Position numbers and translations under genes: made by a program. Below the pieces are notes generated by a model. The model was not told the origin of the DNA, made no database searches, and was given only the letters and a program-made list of their open reading frames with translations. DNA of 5,327 nt, taken from the NCBI GenBank assembly GCA_023336765.1, contig JAMBLL010000133.1, positions 1 to 5,327 of the forward strand. The letters are read 5' to 3'. Within the stretch, counting starts at the first letter, position 1, and the number at the start of each line of letters is the position of its first letter. Below, piece by piece: positions 1 to 5,327 of this stretch. The DNA is from Actinomycetes bacterium. Its GTDB lineage: Bacteria > Actinomycetota > Acidimicrobiia > Spongiisociales > UBA5794.

Positions 1-2731
1 GGCTGGCGGCTCTCTGCTTCCTCCTCAGCCCGATCTTGTAAATCTCTACCGATGCCATCACGATCAGCGCTCCGGCTACGGCCAATCCGAGATGAGCAGC
101 ATCAAGGGGTACGGTTCCGAAGATCCGCTGGGCAATGGGAACGTACAGGATGACGAGATGTGCAGCGAGGCCGATTCCGACCGCTGAGAGCATCGCCTTG
201 TTGCCGAACAGGCCAAGGGTGAACAGTGATTTCTTCTCTGCCCGCACTTCAAGTGCCAGGCCAAGCTGGCCGAAGATCAGCATGGTGAACAGGACGGACT
301 GCCACGCAGCATCCTCCTGACCTCCTCCGGGGTGCCACAGGTACCAACCACCTGCGAGCGTGACGATCGAAAGCACAAGGCCGAAGATGGCGATGAACCT
401 GGTCGTGCCTCCCCCGAAGATGGACTCTGTGGCCGAGCGCGGTGGCCTGTCCATGACGTCGTCCTCAGCTGTTTCAACACCGAGCGCGAGGGCAGGGAGG
501 CCATCCGTGACAAGGTTCATCCAGAGGATCTGGAGGGGGAGCAGTGGGAGGGGCATGCCAAGGAAGGGGCCAACGATCATCACGATGATCTCGGACGTGT
601 TGCACGTAAGGAGGTACTTGATGAACTTCCTGATGTTGTCATAGATGACCCTGCCCTCTTCAACTGCAGCCACGATCGTTGCGTAGTTGTCGTCGAGAAG
701 GACCATGTCAGCAGCCTGTTTCGACACATCGCTGCCGGTAATGCCCATGGCGATACCGATGTCGGCCTTCTTGAGGGCCGGAGCATCGTTGACACCGTCG
801 CCGGTCATGGCGACGAGTTCTCCTTCCGCCTGGAGCGCGGAGATCAGTTCAAGTTTGTGCTCAGGAGACACGCGAGCGAAAACGGAGACGTTCTCCGCAG
901 CCTGCTTGTGCTCTTCGGCTGACATCTCGTCGAGCTCTGGTCCGGTGACAACGAGATCCGACGTAGTGATACCGATGTCCTGGGCGATGTGGCGTGCCGT
1001 GAGCGGGTGATCACCGGTGATCATCACGGGTCGGATCCCGGCTGATTTCGTTTCAGCCACAGCTCCTGGAACAGCAGCTCTGGGTGGGTCGATCAATCCG
1101 AACATCCCGACGAAGATGAGTTCGTTCTCAACATCATCGTGTGCCGTGGAACTCTCAAGCGGGCGTACGGCGAGGCCCAATACCCGCATTCCCCTGGATG
1201 CAAGACCCGCTTCGCTTGCGGTGATCCGGTCGCGCATGGAGTCGTCGAGTTCCTCGAGGTTGCCGTTGACCCAAACACGAGTCGAGTGGTCGACGAGTCC
1301 GGTCACCGCACCCTTGGTGAGTGCTACGAACGACGGGACGGCATCTCCGAGCATGTCGAGGAGACCTATGAGGGCCTCGGGTGTGTCCCCAGGCGACTCG
1401 GGCGTCCGGTGGATCGTCGTCATCCGCTTGCGTGTTGAGTCGAACGGGACCTCGTCCACTCTCGGAAGAGCCCTTTCGATGTCGGGTTTGAGGAGTCCGA
1501 CCTTTGCACCAGCAACAACGAGGGCTCCTTCGGTCGGATCGCCCACAGCCTTGTACCCGTGGTCGTTGACGATGAGGGCAGCGTCGTTACACAGAACACC
1601 CGTGACGAGCGCAAGTGCAACGGTCGGCTTCACGTCTGCAGTAACTGGATCGTCCGCTTCGAGTTCGAGTCGGTAGTCCGCCACATCGAGGACAACAGCC
1701 GTCATACGGTTCTCAGTGAGTGTTCCCGTCTTGTCCGTGCCGATGATGCTCACTGAACCAAGGGTCTCCACAGCGGGAAGGCTGCGGATCAGAGCACGCC
1801 GCTTGAGCATTCGCTGTGCCCCGAGTGAGAGAGCGATCGTGACGACAGCTGGCATGGCCTCCGGGATCGCAGCCACGGCGAGGCTCACCGAGGTGAGGAG
1901 GAGAGTTTCGATGTCGTCGCCTCTGATGAGTCCCATCACGAACAACAGAACCACGAGTGCGCCTGCAGCGGCCGCAAGGACCTTTCCGAGATGATCAAGG
2001 CGGTCCTGGAGTGGTGTGTTGCCGTCCTCGACGCTCTGGATGAGCGAAGCGATCTTCCCGATCTCAGTCGCCATGCCGGTAGCGGTAACGATCAACTGGC
2101 CTCGCCCCATGGTGACAACTGTTCCTGAATACGCCATATTGCGTCGCTCGGCGAGGGCCCTCTCCGACTCGAATACGATGTCGGCATCCTTGTCCACTGG
2201 TTCGGACTCACCGGTGAGCGCAGCCTCTTCGATCTGAAGGTTCGACGACTCGGCGAGCCTGCCGTCAGCCGGAATTACATTGCCGGTCTCGAGCAGGACG
2301 CGGTCTCCCGGGACGAGATCGAGCGACAAGATCTCAACAGGCGTTCCCCCTCTAAGAACTCTGACCGTGGGCACTGCCATCTCGTTGAGCGCTGCCATGG
2401 CCTCTTCGGCCTTACTCTCTTGGACGTACCCCATGACCGCATTCAGTACAACTATGGCGAGGATCGCGACGGCCTCGATCCAATCACCGAGGAACGCAGA
2501 GATCAGCGCTGCCGCCACGAGCACGTACGTGAGGAAACCCTTGAACTGGTCACCGAATATGGCCAGTCGGCTGCGGCCCTTGGTGTCATCGATCCGGTTC
2601 GGTCCGAACTGCGTGAGCCGGCTTGCGGCTTCAGCGGGTTCGAGTCCAGTCTCGGGAGATCCCAGATCCGATGCGACTGCATCGACCGCTGTCCCTGACC
2701 AATCTGAGATCGTCGGTTCGATCGTATCCAT
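1..2731 (-). CDS. P-type cation-transporting ATPase, calcium-type (P2-like), 3' end outside window
   Basis: An ATP-driven inner-membrane pump that moves a divalent cation, most likely Ca2+, through a phospho-aspartate cycle. The frame is open for 910 codons from the ATG and lacks a stop at the window edge. Visible order: cytoplasmic N-terminal cation-ATPase segment (about 1-60); M1/M2 (about 66-103); actuator domain with TGES at 173-176; M3/M4 (about 249-301) with PEAMP at 290-294; phosphorylation motif DKTGTLT with D333; nucleotide-domain DPTEGAL at 398-404 and a KGA motif with K473; hinge TGDGVNDAP with D645 and D649; then six C-terminal membrane segments to about residue 897. Candidate cation ligands are E291 (M4), N711 and E714 (M5), N739, T742 and D743 (M6). 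The D333-E291 spacing of 42 equals that of SERCA (D351-E309). The M8 position has Q822 where SERCA has Glu. Few residues should be missing, since such pumps are about 900-950 aa. It follows the M20 gene after 18 bases. Family is certain; the exact ion is inferred (Mn2+ is an alternative). Confidence 0.95.
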   Translation of the reverse strand, partial: MDTIEPTISDWSGTAVDAVASDLGSPETGLEPAEAASRLTQFGPNRIDDTKGRSRLAIFGDQFKGFLTYVLVAAALISAFLGDWIEAVAILAIVVLNAVMGYVQESKAEEAMAALNEMAVPTVRVLRGGTPVEILSLDLVPGDRVLLETGNVIPADGRLAESSNLQIEEAALTGESEPVDKDADIVFESERALAERRNMAYSGTVVTMGRGQLIVTATGMATEIGKIASLIQSVEDGNTPLQDRLDHLGKVLAAAAGALVVLLFVMGLIRGDDIETLLLTSVSLAVAAIPEAMPAVVTIALSLGAQRMLKRRALIRSLPAVETLGSVSIIGTDKTGTLTENRMTAVVLDVADYRLELEADDPVTADVKPTVALALVTGVLCNDAALIVNDHGYKAVGDPTEGALVVAGAKVGLLKPDIERALPRVDEVPFDSTRKRMTTIHRTPESPGDTPEALIGLLDMLGDAVPSFVALTKGAVTGLVDHSTRVWVNGNLEELDDSMRDRITASEAGLASRGMRVLGLAVRPLESSTAHDDVENELIFVGMFGLIDPPRAAVPGAVAETKSAGIRPVMITGDHPLTARHIAQDIGITTSDLVVTGPELDEMSAEEHKQAAENVSVFARVSPEHKLELISALQAEGELVAMTGDGVNDAPALKKADIGIAMGITGSDVSKQAADMVLLDDNYATIVAAVEEGRVIYDNIRKFIKYLLTCNTSEIIVMIVGPFLGMPLPLLPLQILWMNLVTDGLPALALGVETAEDDVMDRPPRSATESIFGGGTTRFIAIFGLVLSIVTLAGGWYLWHPGGGQEDAAWQSVLFTMLIFGQLGLALEVRAEKKSLFTLGLFGNKAMLSAVGIGLAAHLVILYVPIAQRIFGTVPLDAAHLGLAVAGALIVMASVEIYKIGLRRKQRAAS

Positions 2732-2742
2732 GGTGCGTGCTA

Positions 2743-2747
2743 CTCCT
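2743..2747 (-). promoter_or_regulatory. Ribosome binding site of the ATPase gene
   Basis: On the minus strand AGGAG lies 11 bases before the ATG at 2731, inside the 18-base gap after the M20 stop codon. It supports the chosen start. The short gap without room for a separate promoter suggests co-transcription with the upstream amidohydrolase gene. Confidence 0.6.
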
Positions 2748-2749
2748 GA

Positions 2750-3901
2750 TCAGTGCTGACCGAGGTCGTCCCAGCGGTCGTCGACTGCCAGGTCGATGAC
2801 GGTCCAGGCCATTGCAAGTGCTCCGTCGCGAATGATCCGCTTCCCGTCGTCTGTCACCGTATGGGCTGCGAACTCCGGCTGATGGTTCACTGTCGGGTAG
2901 CAGTTGAGGTCGATCATTGGATGAATGGCAGGAACCTCATGAGACACGTTTCCCATGTCGGTCGAACCGGAGGTGGACGGCTCGAGATCGGCCAGCCGGT
3001 TCATCGTGCGACCCAATTCTTCGGAGTTCTGCTCGAACAGGTCTGCGATCACGCTGTCGGTTCGTAGATCCTTGTACCTGTGGCCCGACTCGCGGATCTC
3101 ATAGGTGCATCCTGTGGCGAGCGCGGCAGCTGCAAAGCACGCTTCGACCTTGGGGAACAACTCGTCAAGCCTCTCGTCGGTGGCAGAACGAACGTTGAAG
3201 ACCATCGTTGTGTGCGCTGGGATAACGTTGGGTGCAGCGCCTCCTCTTGTGATGATCCCGTGGATGCGGTCCGAGTCAAGGATCTGCTGTCTCAAAGTGG
3301 CGACGTTCATGTAGGCAAGCACTGCCGCATCGAGGGCGTTGATGCCCAGGGCGGGCTCGGCAGACGCGTGGGAAGGCTTCCCGTAGAAGTCGACCTCGAT
3401 GTGTGCGATCGCGAGGAACTGGGGATCCACGATGTCCTTGACAGCGGGGTGGATCATCATCGATGCAGCTGCACCTTTGAAGGCTCCCGCGTTGATGAGA
3501 TCGACCTTGCCGCCCGTGTGTTCCTCTGCTGGTGTACCAAGGACGGTGAGACGGATCCCGAGTTCGTCAACGAGGTCGATGAGAGCGAGGCCGGCACCGA
3601 TGCCTGCTGTGGCGATGATGTTGTGTCCGCAAGCCTGACCCACCTCAGGCAAGGCATCCATCTCTGCACAGATGATGACCTCTGGCCCCGATGTTCCTGC
3701 CCTGGCGGCGAACGCCGTGTCAAGACCGTATGCCGGGTACTCGACCGCGAAACCTCCAGCGCTGAGCATCTCAGCCATCCTTAGGGATGTCTCGAACTCC
3801 TCGTACCCAAGCTCGGGGTTGTCGTACATCCACTGTGATAGCTGTTCGAGGTCAGGTTGTGCCTGATCGAAACTTCGTTCTGCACGAGTCTTGGTGTCCA
3901 T
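2750..3901 (-). CDS. M20-family metallo-amidohydrolase/peptidase (AbgB/PM20D2-like)
   Basis: A 383-aa cytoplasmic hydrolase with no signal peptide or membrane segment. M20 enzymes of this branch cleave amide bonds in N-acyl amino acids, aminobenzoyl-glutamate-type compounds or unusual dipeptides, using two bound metal ions. Metal-site motifs visible: EMDALP with D82; ACGHN with C91 and H93, the Cys-x-His pair typical of the M20D/amidohydrolase branch; PAEE with the expected catalytic Glu and metal ligand at E126/E127; and H151 in MIHP. GKPSHAS (174-180, H178) marks the inserted dimerisation/lid domain, which runs roughly from 165 to 285. The segment STDMGNVSHEVPAIHP (313-328) is characteristic of PM20D2/AbgB-like members, and H347 lies close to where the last conserved His is expected. 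Length fits a full-length family member. It ends 18 bases before the ATPase gene. Substrate cannot be fixed from sequence; AbgB proper works with a partner (AbgA) that is not seen here. Confidence 0.93.
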   Translation of the reverse strand: MDTKTRAERSFDQAQPDLEQLSQWMYDNPELGYEEFETSLRMAEMLSAGGFAVEYPAYGLDTAFAARAGTSGPEVIICAEMDALPEVGQACGHNIIATAGIGAGLALIDLVDELGIRLTVLGTPAEEHTGGKVDLINAGAFKGAAASMMIHPAVKDIVDPQFLAIAHIEVDFYGKPSHASAEPALGINALDAAVLAYMNVATLRQQILDSDRIHGIITRGGAAPNVIPAHTTMVFNVRSATDERLDELFPKVEACFAAAALATGCTYEIRESGHRYKDLRTDSVIADLFEQNSEELGRTMNRLADLEPSTSGSTDMGNVSHEVPAIHPMIDLNCYPTVNHQPEFAAHTVTDDGKRIIRDGALAMAWTVIDLAVDDRWDDLGQH

Positions 3902-3906
3902 GGTCG

Positions 3907-3910
3907 CTCC
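3907..3910 (-). promoter_or_regulatory. Ribosome binding site of the M20 gene
   Basis: On the minus strand GGAG sits five bases from the ATG at 3901 (context GACGGAGCGACC before the start). Spacing is slightly short but acceptable, and no other in-frame start with a better site is evident. It supports the 383-residue protein. Confidence 0.5.
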
Positions 3911-3953
3911 GTCCGAGGAATAGTCGCCGACTGTGTCTTGTTGGTGTTGCGAT

Positions 3954-3976
3954 GGTCAGGCTACATCAGCCTGACC
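3954..3976. promoter_or_regulatory. Perfect 9-bp inverted repeat in divergent region (possible operator)
   Basis: GGTCAGGCT at 3954-3962 and its exact reverse complement AGCCTGACC at 3968-3976 flank a 5-base spacer ACATC. The site lies between the divergent M20/ATPase genes and the small ORF/lgt pair, 53 bases upstream of the M20 start and 3 bases before the candidate ATG at 3979. A symmetric site here could be an operator for a dimeric repressor acting on both directions, or an RNA hairpin at the head of the rightward transcript. It has no T-run, so it is not a typical terminator. No regulator gene is present in the window. Very weak promoter-like elements overlap it (TTGTTG at 3938-3943, TACATC at 3962-3967, 18-base spacing); I do not call them as a promoter. 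Confidence 0.45.
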
Positions 3977-3978
3977 CC

Positions 3979-4176
3979 ATGTGCGCGGCGGGAACGTGTG
4001 CAGGGGCGAAACCGGAGATACTGGAGAGGATGCGCCGTACCATACGGTCCAACATCGAGATGAGCGAGGCCGGTACCGCTGTCGCAACACCAGACGCGGT
4101 CCCCCAGCGATCGGTCAATGGATACCAACACATGGCAGAGAAGCCCTCCAAGGAAGTCAAGGAACAACACGCATGA
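3979..4176 (+). CDS. Small hypothetical protein, overlaps lgt start (ATGA)
   Basis: An unrecognised 65-aa ORF. It reads as a soluble, charged, helix-prone protein: a short Cys-containing N-terminus (C2, C7), then a helix-like stretch KPEILERMRRTIRSN, a more flexible Ala/Thr/Pro-rich middle, and a Lys/Glu-rich end (KPSKEVKEQHA). There is no signal peptide or membrane segment. By hand count, GC by codon position is roughly 63, 49 and 71 percent, a coding-like pattern matching the neighbouring genes. The other plus frame (that of lgt) does not show it here. The stop TGA (4174-4176) overlaps the lgt ATG (4173-4175), the classic arrangement for translational coupling. The start is uncertain: ATG 3979 has no Shine-Dalgarno site. 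ATG 3952 (nine codons longer), ATG 4030 (GGAGAGG directly against it) and ATG 4060 are alternatives. It may instead be an untranslated lgt leader. Confidence 0.45.
   Translation: MCAAGTCAGAKPEILERMRRTIRSNIEMSEAGTAVATPDAVPQRSVNGYQHMAEKPSKEVKEQHA
4159..4164 (+). promoter_or_regulatory. Ribosome binding site of lgt
   Basis: AAGGAA lies 8 bases before the ATG at 4173 and lies inside the end of the small upstream ORF. Together with the homology of the MNLIGSIPSPAQ N-terminus to other Lgt proteins, it fixes the lgt start here and not at the in-frame GTG at 3981. Confidence 0.65.
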
Positions 4177-5081
4177 ACCTGATCGGATCCATTCCGTCAC
4201 CGGCCCAGAATGTACTTGAAATCGGCCCGCTGACCATCTACTTCTATGGCCTGCTTATAGCGATCGGTGTGATCGTTGCGATCGTCGTGTCGCGCAAGCG
4301 GTATGTCCGCTTCGGTGGGAACGGGGAATTCTTCGAGAAGGCGGCCATCTGGGCCGTCGTCATAGGGTTTCTCGGTGCCAGAGGCGCGTATGTCCTCACC
4401 CACACGGGCAACTTCCTCGACCGTCCGTACGCTGTGTTCTTCATCTGGGAGGGTGGCCTTGCCCTGTACGGTGGTTTGCTGTTCGGTGCACTGACGTTCA
4501 TCTACCTCGTCAACAAGAAGGGTGGTGACCTCTTCGCTATTGGTGACGCGACTGCCGTTGGTATCCCGCTTGCACAGGCGTTCGGCAGGTTGGGGAATTA
4601 CTTCAACCAGGAACTCTTTGGCACGCCGACCACTCTTCCCTGGGGCGTCGAGATCGATCCGGCCAATCGTCCGCCTCAGTTCGCCGATTTCGCGACCTTC
4701 CACCCAACGTTCCTGTACGAGCTGGTGTGGAACGCGTTCATCCTCGTTCCGGTGATCCTGTTGCTCGAGAAGCGTGGGAAACTCGCAAAGGGGGCATCGT
4801 TCGGGATCTATATTGCGATGTATGCGTTCATCCGTTTCTGGATGGAATTATTGCGGACCGACACGACCTACAGACTGTTCGGCATCAGTCGTAACGGCTG
4901 GGTGTCGATCCTCGCGTTCATGGGTGGCATCGCATGGATCTGGTGGACTCAGAAGAGGGCAGAGAAGAGGACGCTTGTCGGGAAACCGTACCTACTTTCG
5001 CCTCAAGCAGAAACGGAGACCAGAGCAGAAGCCGTCAGCGGAGAAGGGGCTGATGGTGCAGATGAGGTTGGTAGAGACTGA
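4173..5081 (+). CDS. lgt: Prolipoprotein diacylglyceryl transferase
   Basis: Integral membrane enzyme that transfers diacylglycerol from phosphatidylglycerol to the lipobox cysteine of prolipoproteins, the first step of lipoprotein maturation. The 302-aa protein starts with a short periplasmic-type segment and has about seven hydrophobic spans. Aligned by eye with E. coli Lgt, the signature GRLGNYFNQE at 138-147 gives R139, N142 and E147 (E. coli R143, N146, E151). Y25 in FYGLL matches Y26. The set Y217, R221, E225, R228 in a Y-x3-R-x3-E-x2-R pattern matches Y235, R239, E243 and R246. The E. coli H103 position (WDGGMSFHGG) is Y99 here (WEGGLALYGG). HPTFLYEL (177-184) is the conserved H-P-x-x-x-Y-E motif. 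After the last span comes a hydrophilic, Glu/Ala-rich tail (about 272-302) that E. coli lacks; longer charged tails are known in actinobacterial Lgt. The start overlaps the stop of the small upstream ORF; an inverted repeat follows the stop. Confidence 0.97.
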   Translation: MNLIGSIPSPAQNVLEIGPLTIYFYGLLIAIGVIVAIVVSRKRYVRFGGNGEFFEKAAIWAVVIGFLGARGAYVLTHTGNFLDRPYAVFFIWEGGLALYGGLLFGALTFIYLVNKKGGDLFAIGDATAVGIPLAQAFGRLGNYFNQELFGTPTTLPWGVEIDPANRPPQFADFATFHPTFLYELVWNAFILVPVILLLEKRGKLAKGASFGIYIAMYAFIRFWMELLRTDTTYRLFGISRNGWVSILAFMGGIAWIWWTQKRAEKRTLVGKPYLLSPQAETETRAEAVSGEGADGADEVGRD

Positions 5082-5086
5082 GTAGG

Positions 5087-5195
5087 GCATCCCCCTTTCA
5101 AGGGGGATAGCAGAGGGACGGAGTCCCGATGCAGGGGGATACGCGGTTCGGCTCCCAGCATCGAAATACCATGGTTGGCTTCGCGTTATCCCCCT
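5087..5195. repeat. Palindromic intergenic repeat cluster with three GGGGGAT copies
   Basis: The gap after lgt is mostly made of self-complementary sequence. After the 5089-5108 hairpin come GGGAC/GTCCC (5115-5119 and 5123-5127, loop GGA); then CGATGC/GCATCG (5127-5132 and 5158-5163); then a long-range pairing of AGGGGGATACGCG (5133-5145) with CGCGTTATCCCCCT (5182-5195), 13 bp with one bulged T. The word AGGGGGATA occurs twice direct and once inverted (5101, 5133, 5187-5195). Some of these pairings exclude each other. It could be a REP/BIME-like repeat unit, a two-way terminator between convergent genes, or a small structured RNA. No coding function is seen. Confidence 0.5.
5089..5108 (+). 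terminator. Hairpin after lgt, possible terminator
   Basis: ATCCCCCT (5089-5096) and AGGGGGAT (5101-5108) form a perfect 8-bp stem with a TTCA loop, seven bases after the lgt stop codon. Position and strength fit a transcription end for lgt. However, the sequence that follows (AGCAGAGGGACGG) has no U-run, so it is not a canonical intrinsic terminator; it may act as a mRNA 3' stabiliser or belong to the repeat cluster that follows. Confidence 0.5.
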
Positions 5196-5327
5196 AGGAG
5201 GCTGTTGAACAATCGTGTTTCTTCCTGATCGAGATTCCGGTTGGTGGCGTCGTACACGATTGTTGTGTTTCGATCGCGTCTGGATCGGTGATATCGCGGT
5301 CTTGGGTCTTGGTTCAGCTGATCGCCC
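5186..5327 (-). CDS. Possible C-terminal end of an unidentified convergent gene (partial)
   Basis: On the minus strand one frame is open from the right edge to a TAA at 5186-5188, giving 46 residues that begin upstream of the window. The part RDRNTTIVYDATNRNLDQEE followed by TRLFNSLLGG reads like a plausible protein end: a basic stretch, then an amphipathic helix. By hand count, GC by codon position is roughly 61, 39 and 57 percent, weakly coding-like. I do not recognise the family. Another minus frame is also open through this stretch, so chance is a real alternative. The bases GGCTGTTGAA at 5200-5209 resemble the outer ends of some insertion sequences, so this could also be the edge of a mobile element. 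Confidence 0.3.
   Translation of the reverse strand, partial: GDQLNQDPRPRYHRSRRDRNTTIVYDATNRNLDQEETRLFNSLLGG
5208..5264. repeat. 11-bp perfect inverted repeat with 35-base spacer
   Basis: AACAATCGTGT (5208-5218) is exactly reverse-complementary to ACACGATTGTT (5254-5264). It lies inside the possible partial minus-strand gene. An arm this long is unlikely to be wholly random in a 100-base stretch and could be a regulator site, an RNA stem, or part of the end of a mobile element. No purpose can be assigned from this window. Confidence 0.45.

Noticed and set aside
332..922. Plus-strand open frame of 196 residues
   Set aside because: Antisense to the ATPase hinge and membrane segments M5-M7; Asp/Glu/His/Val-rich shadow composition without recognisable motifs.
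1017..1676. Plus-strand open frame of 219 residues
   Set aside because: It lies antisense to the nucleotide-binding region of the P-type ATPase, whose motifs are intact on the minus strand; its Ser/Arg/Thr-rich translation is typical of an antisense shadow.
3080..3784. Plus-strand open frame of 234 residues
   Set aside because: Antisense to the M20 gene, whose metal-site motifs are conserved on the other strand; no recognisable domain.
3981..4172. In-frame 64-residue N-terminal extension of Lgt from a GTG at 3981
   Set aside because: Lgt homology begins at the ATG at 4173, which has its own ribosome site; the extension is highly charged and has only about 49 percent GC at third positions, unlike the rest of lgt.
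3979..4172. Riboswitch or attenuator in the lgt leader
   Set aside because: I looked for TPP, SAM, glycine and guanidine-type conserved cores and found none; only a small CCGTA/TACGG hairpin (4035-4047) is present, which may be chance.
4197..4703. Minus-strand open frame of 168 residues
   Set aside because: Antisense to the conserved core of lgt; charged shadow translation.
5186..5253. Phage capsid-like N-terminal motif in NRNLDQEETRLFNSLL
   Set aside because: The resemblance to the charged delta-domain of HK97-type capsids is slight, and here the segment precedes a stop codon at the end of a frame, not the start of a capsid gene.

Overview
The window looks like an ordinary chromosomal segment from a moderately GC-rich bacterium. 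The style of its Lgt (an N-terminus of the SIPSP...LEIGPL type, a long charged C-terminal tail) and its GC-leaning third codon positions suggest an actinobacterium, possibly of the Acidimicrobiia kind. This is inference from protein character only; there is no rRNA or other phylogenetic marker here.

Layout. Positions 1-2731 (minus strand) hold nearly all of a P-type cation-transporting ATPase, 910 codons with no stop inside the window; the gene runs off the left edge just after its last membrane segment. Eighteen bases upstream of its start ends an M20-family metallo-amidohydrolase (2750-3901, minus), of the AbgB/PM20D2-like branch. The two are probably one transcript. A divergent intergenic region (3902-3978) carries a perfect 9-bp inverted repeat. 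On the plus strand come a small, unrecognised but coding-like ORF (3979-4176), whose stop overlaps the start of the next gene in an ATGA, and then lgt (4173-5081), prolipoprotein diacylglyceryl transferase, with its catalytic motifs intact.

Between lgt and the right edge is a stretch dense in inverted repeats. It includes a strong hairpin just after the lgt stop, a second small hairpin, and a long-range pairing built from the same GGGGGAT word used three times. The last 142 bases may hold the C-terminal end of an unidentified convergent minus-strand gene, or the end of a mobile element; the evidence is weak.

Functionally, the left block is a metallo-amidohydrolase next to a Ca2+-type (or other divalent cation) pump. 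The right block is envelope biogenesis: Lgt puts diacylglycerol on the lipobox cysteine of prolipoproteins. Nothing ties the two blocks together beyond a shared divergent control region. I see no CRISPR array, tRNA, rRNA, defence cassette or clear new multi-gene system. The most interesting unexplained items are the small ORF coupled to lgt, the 9-bp palindrome in the divergent region, and the palindromic repeat cluster after lgt.
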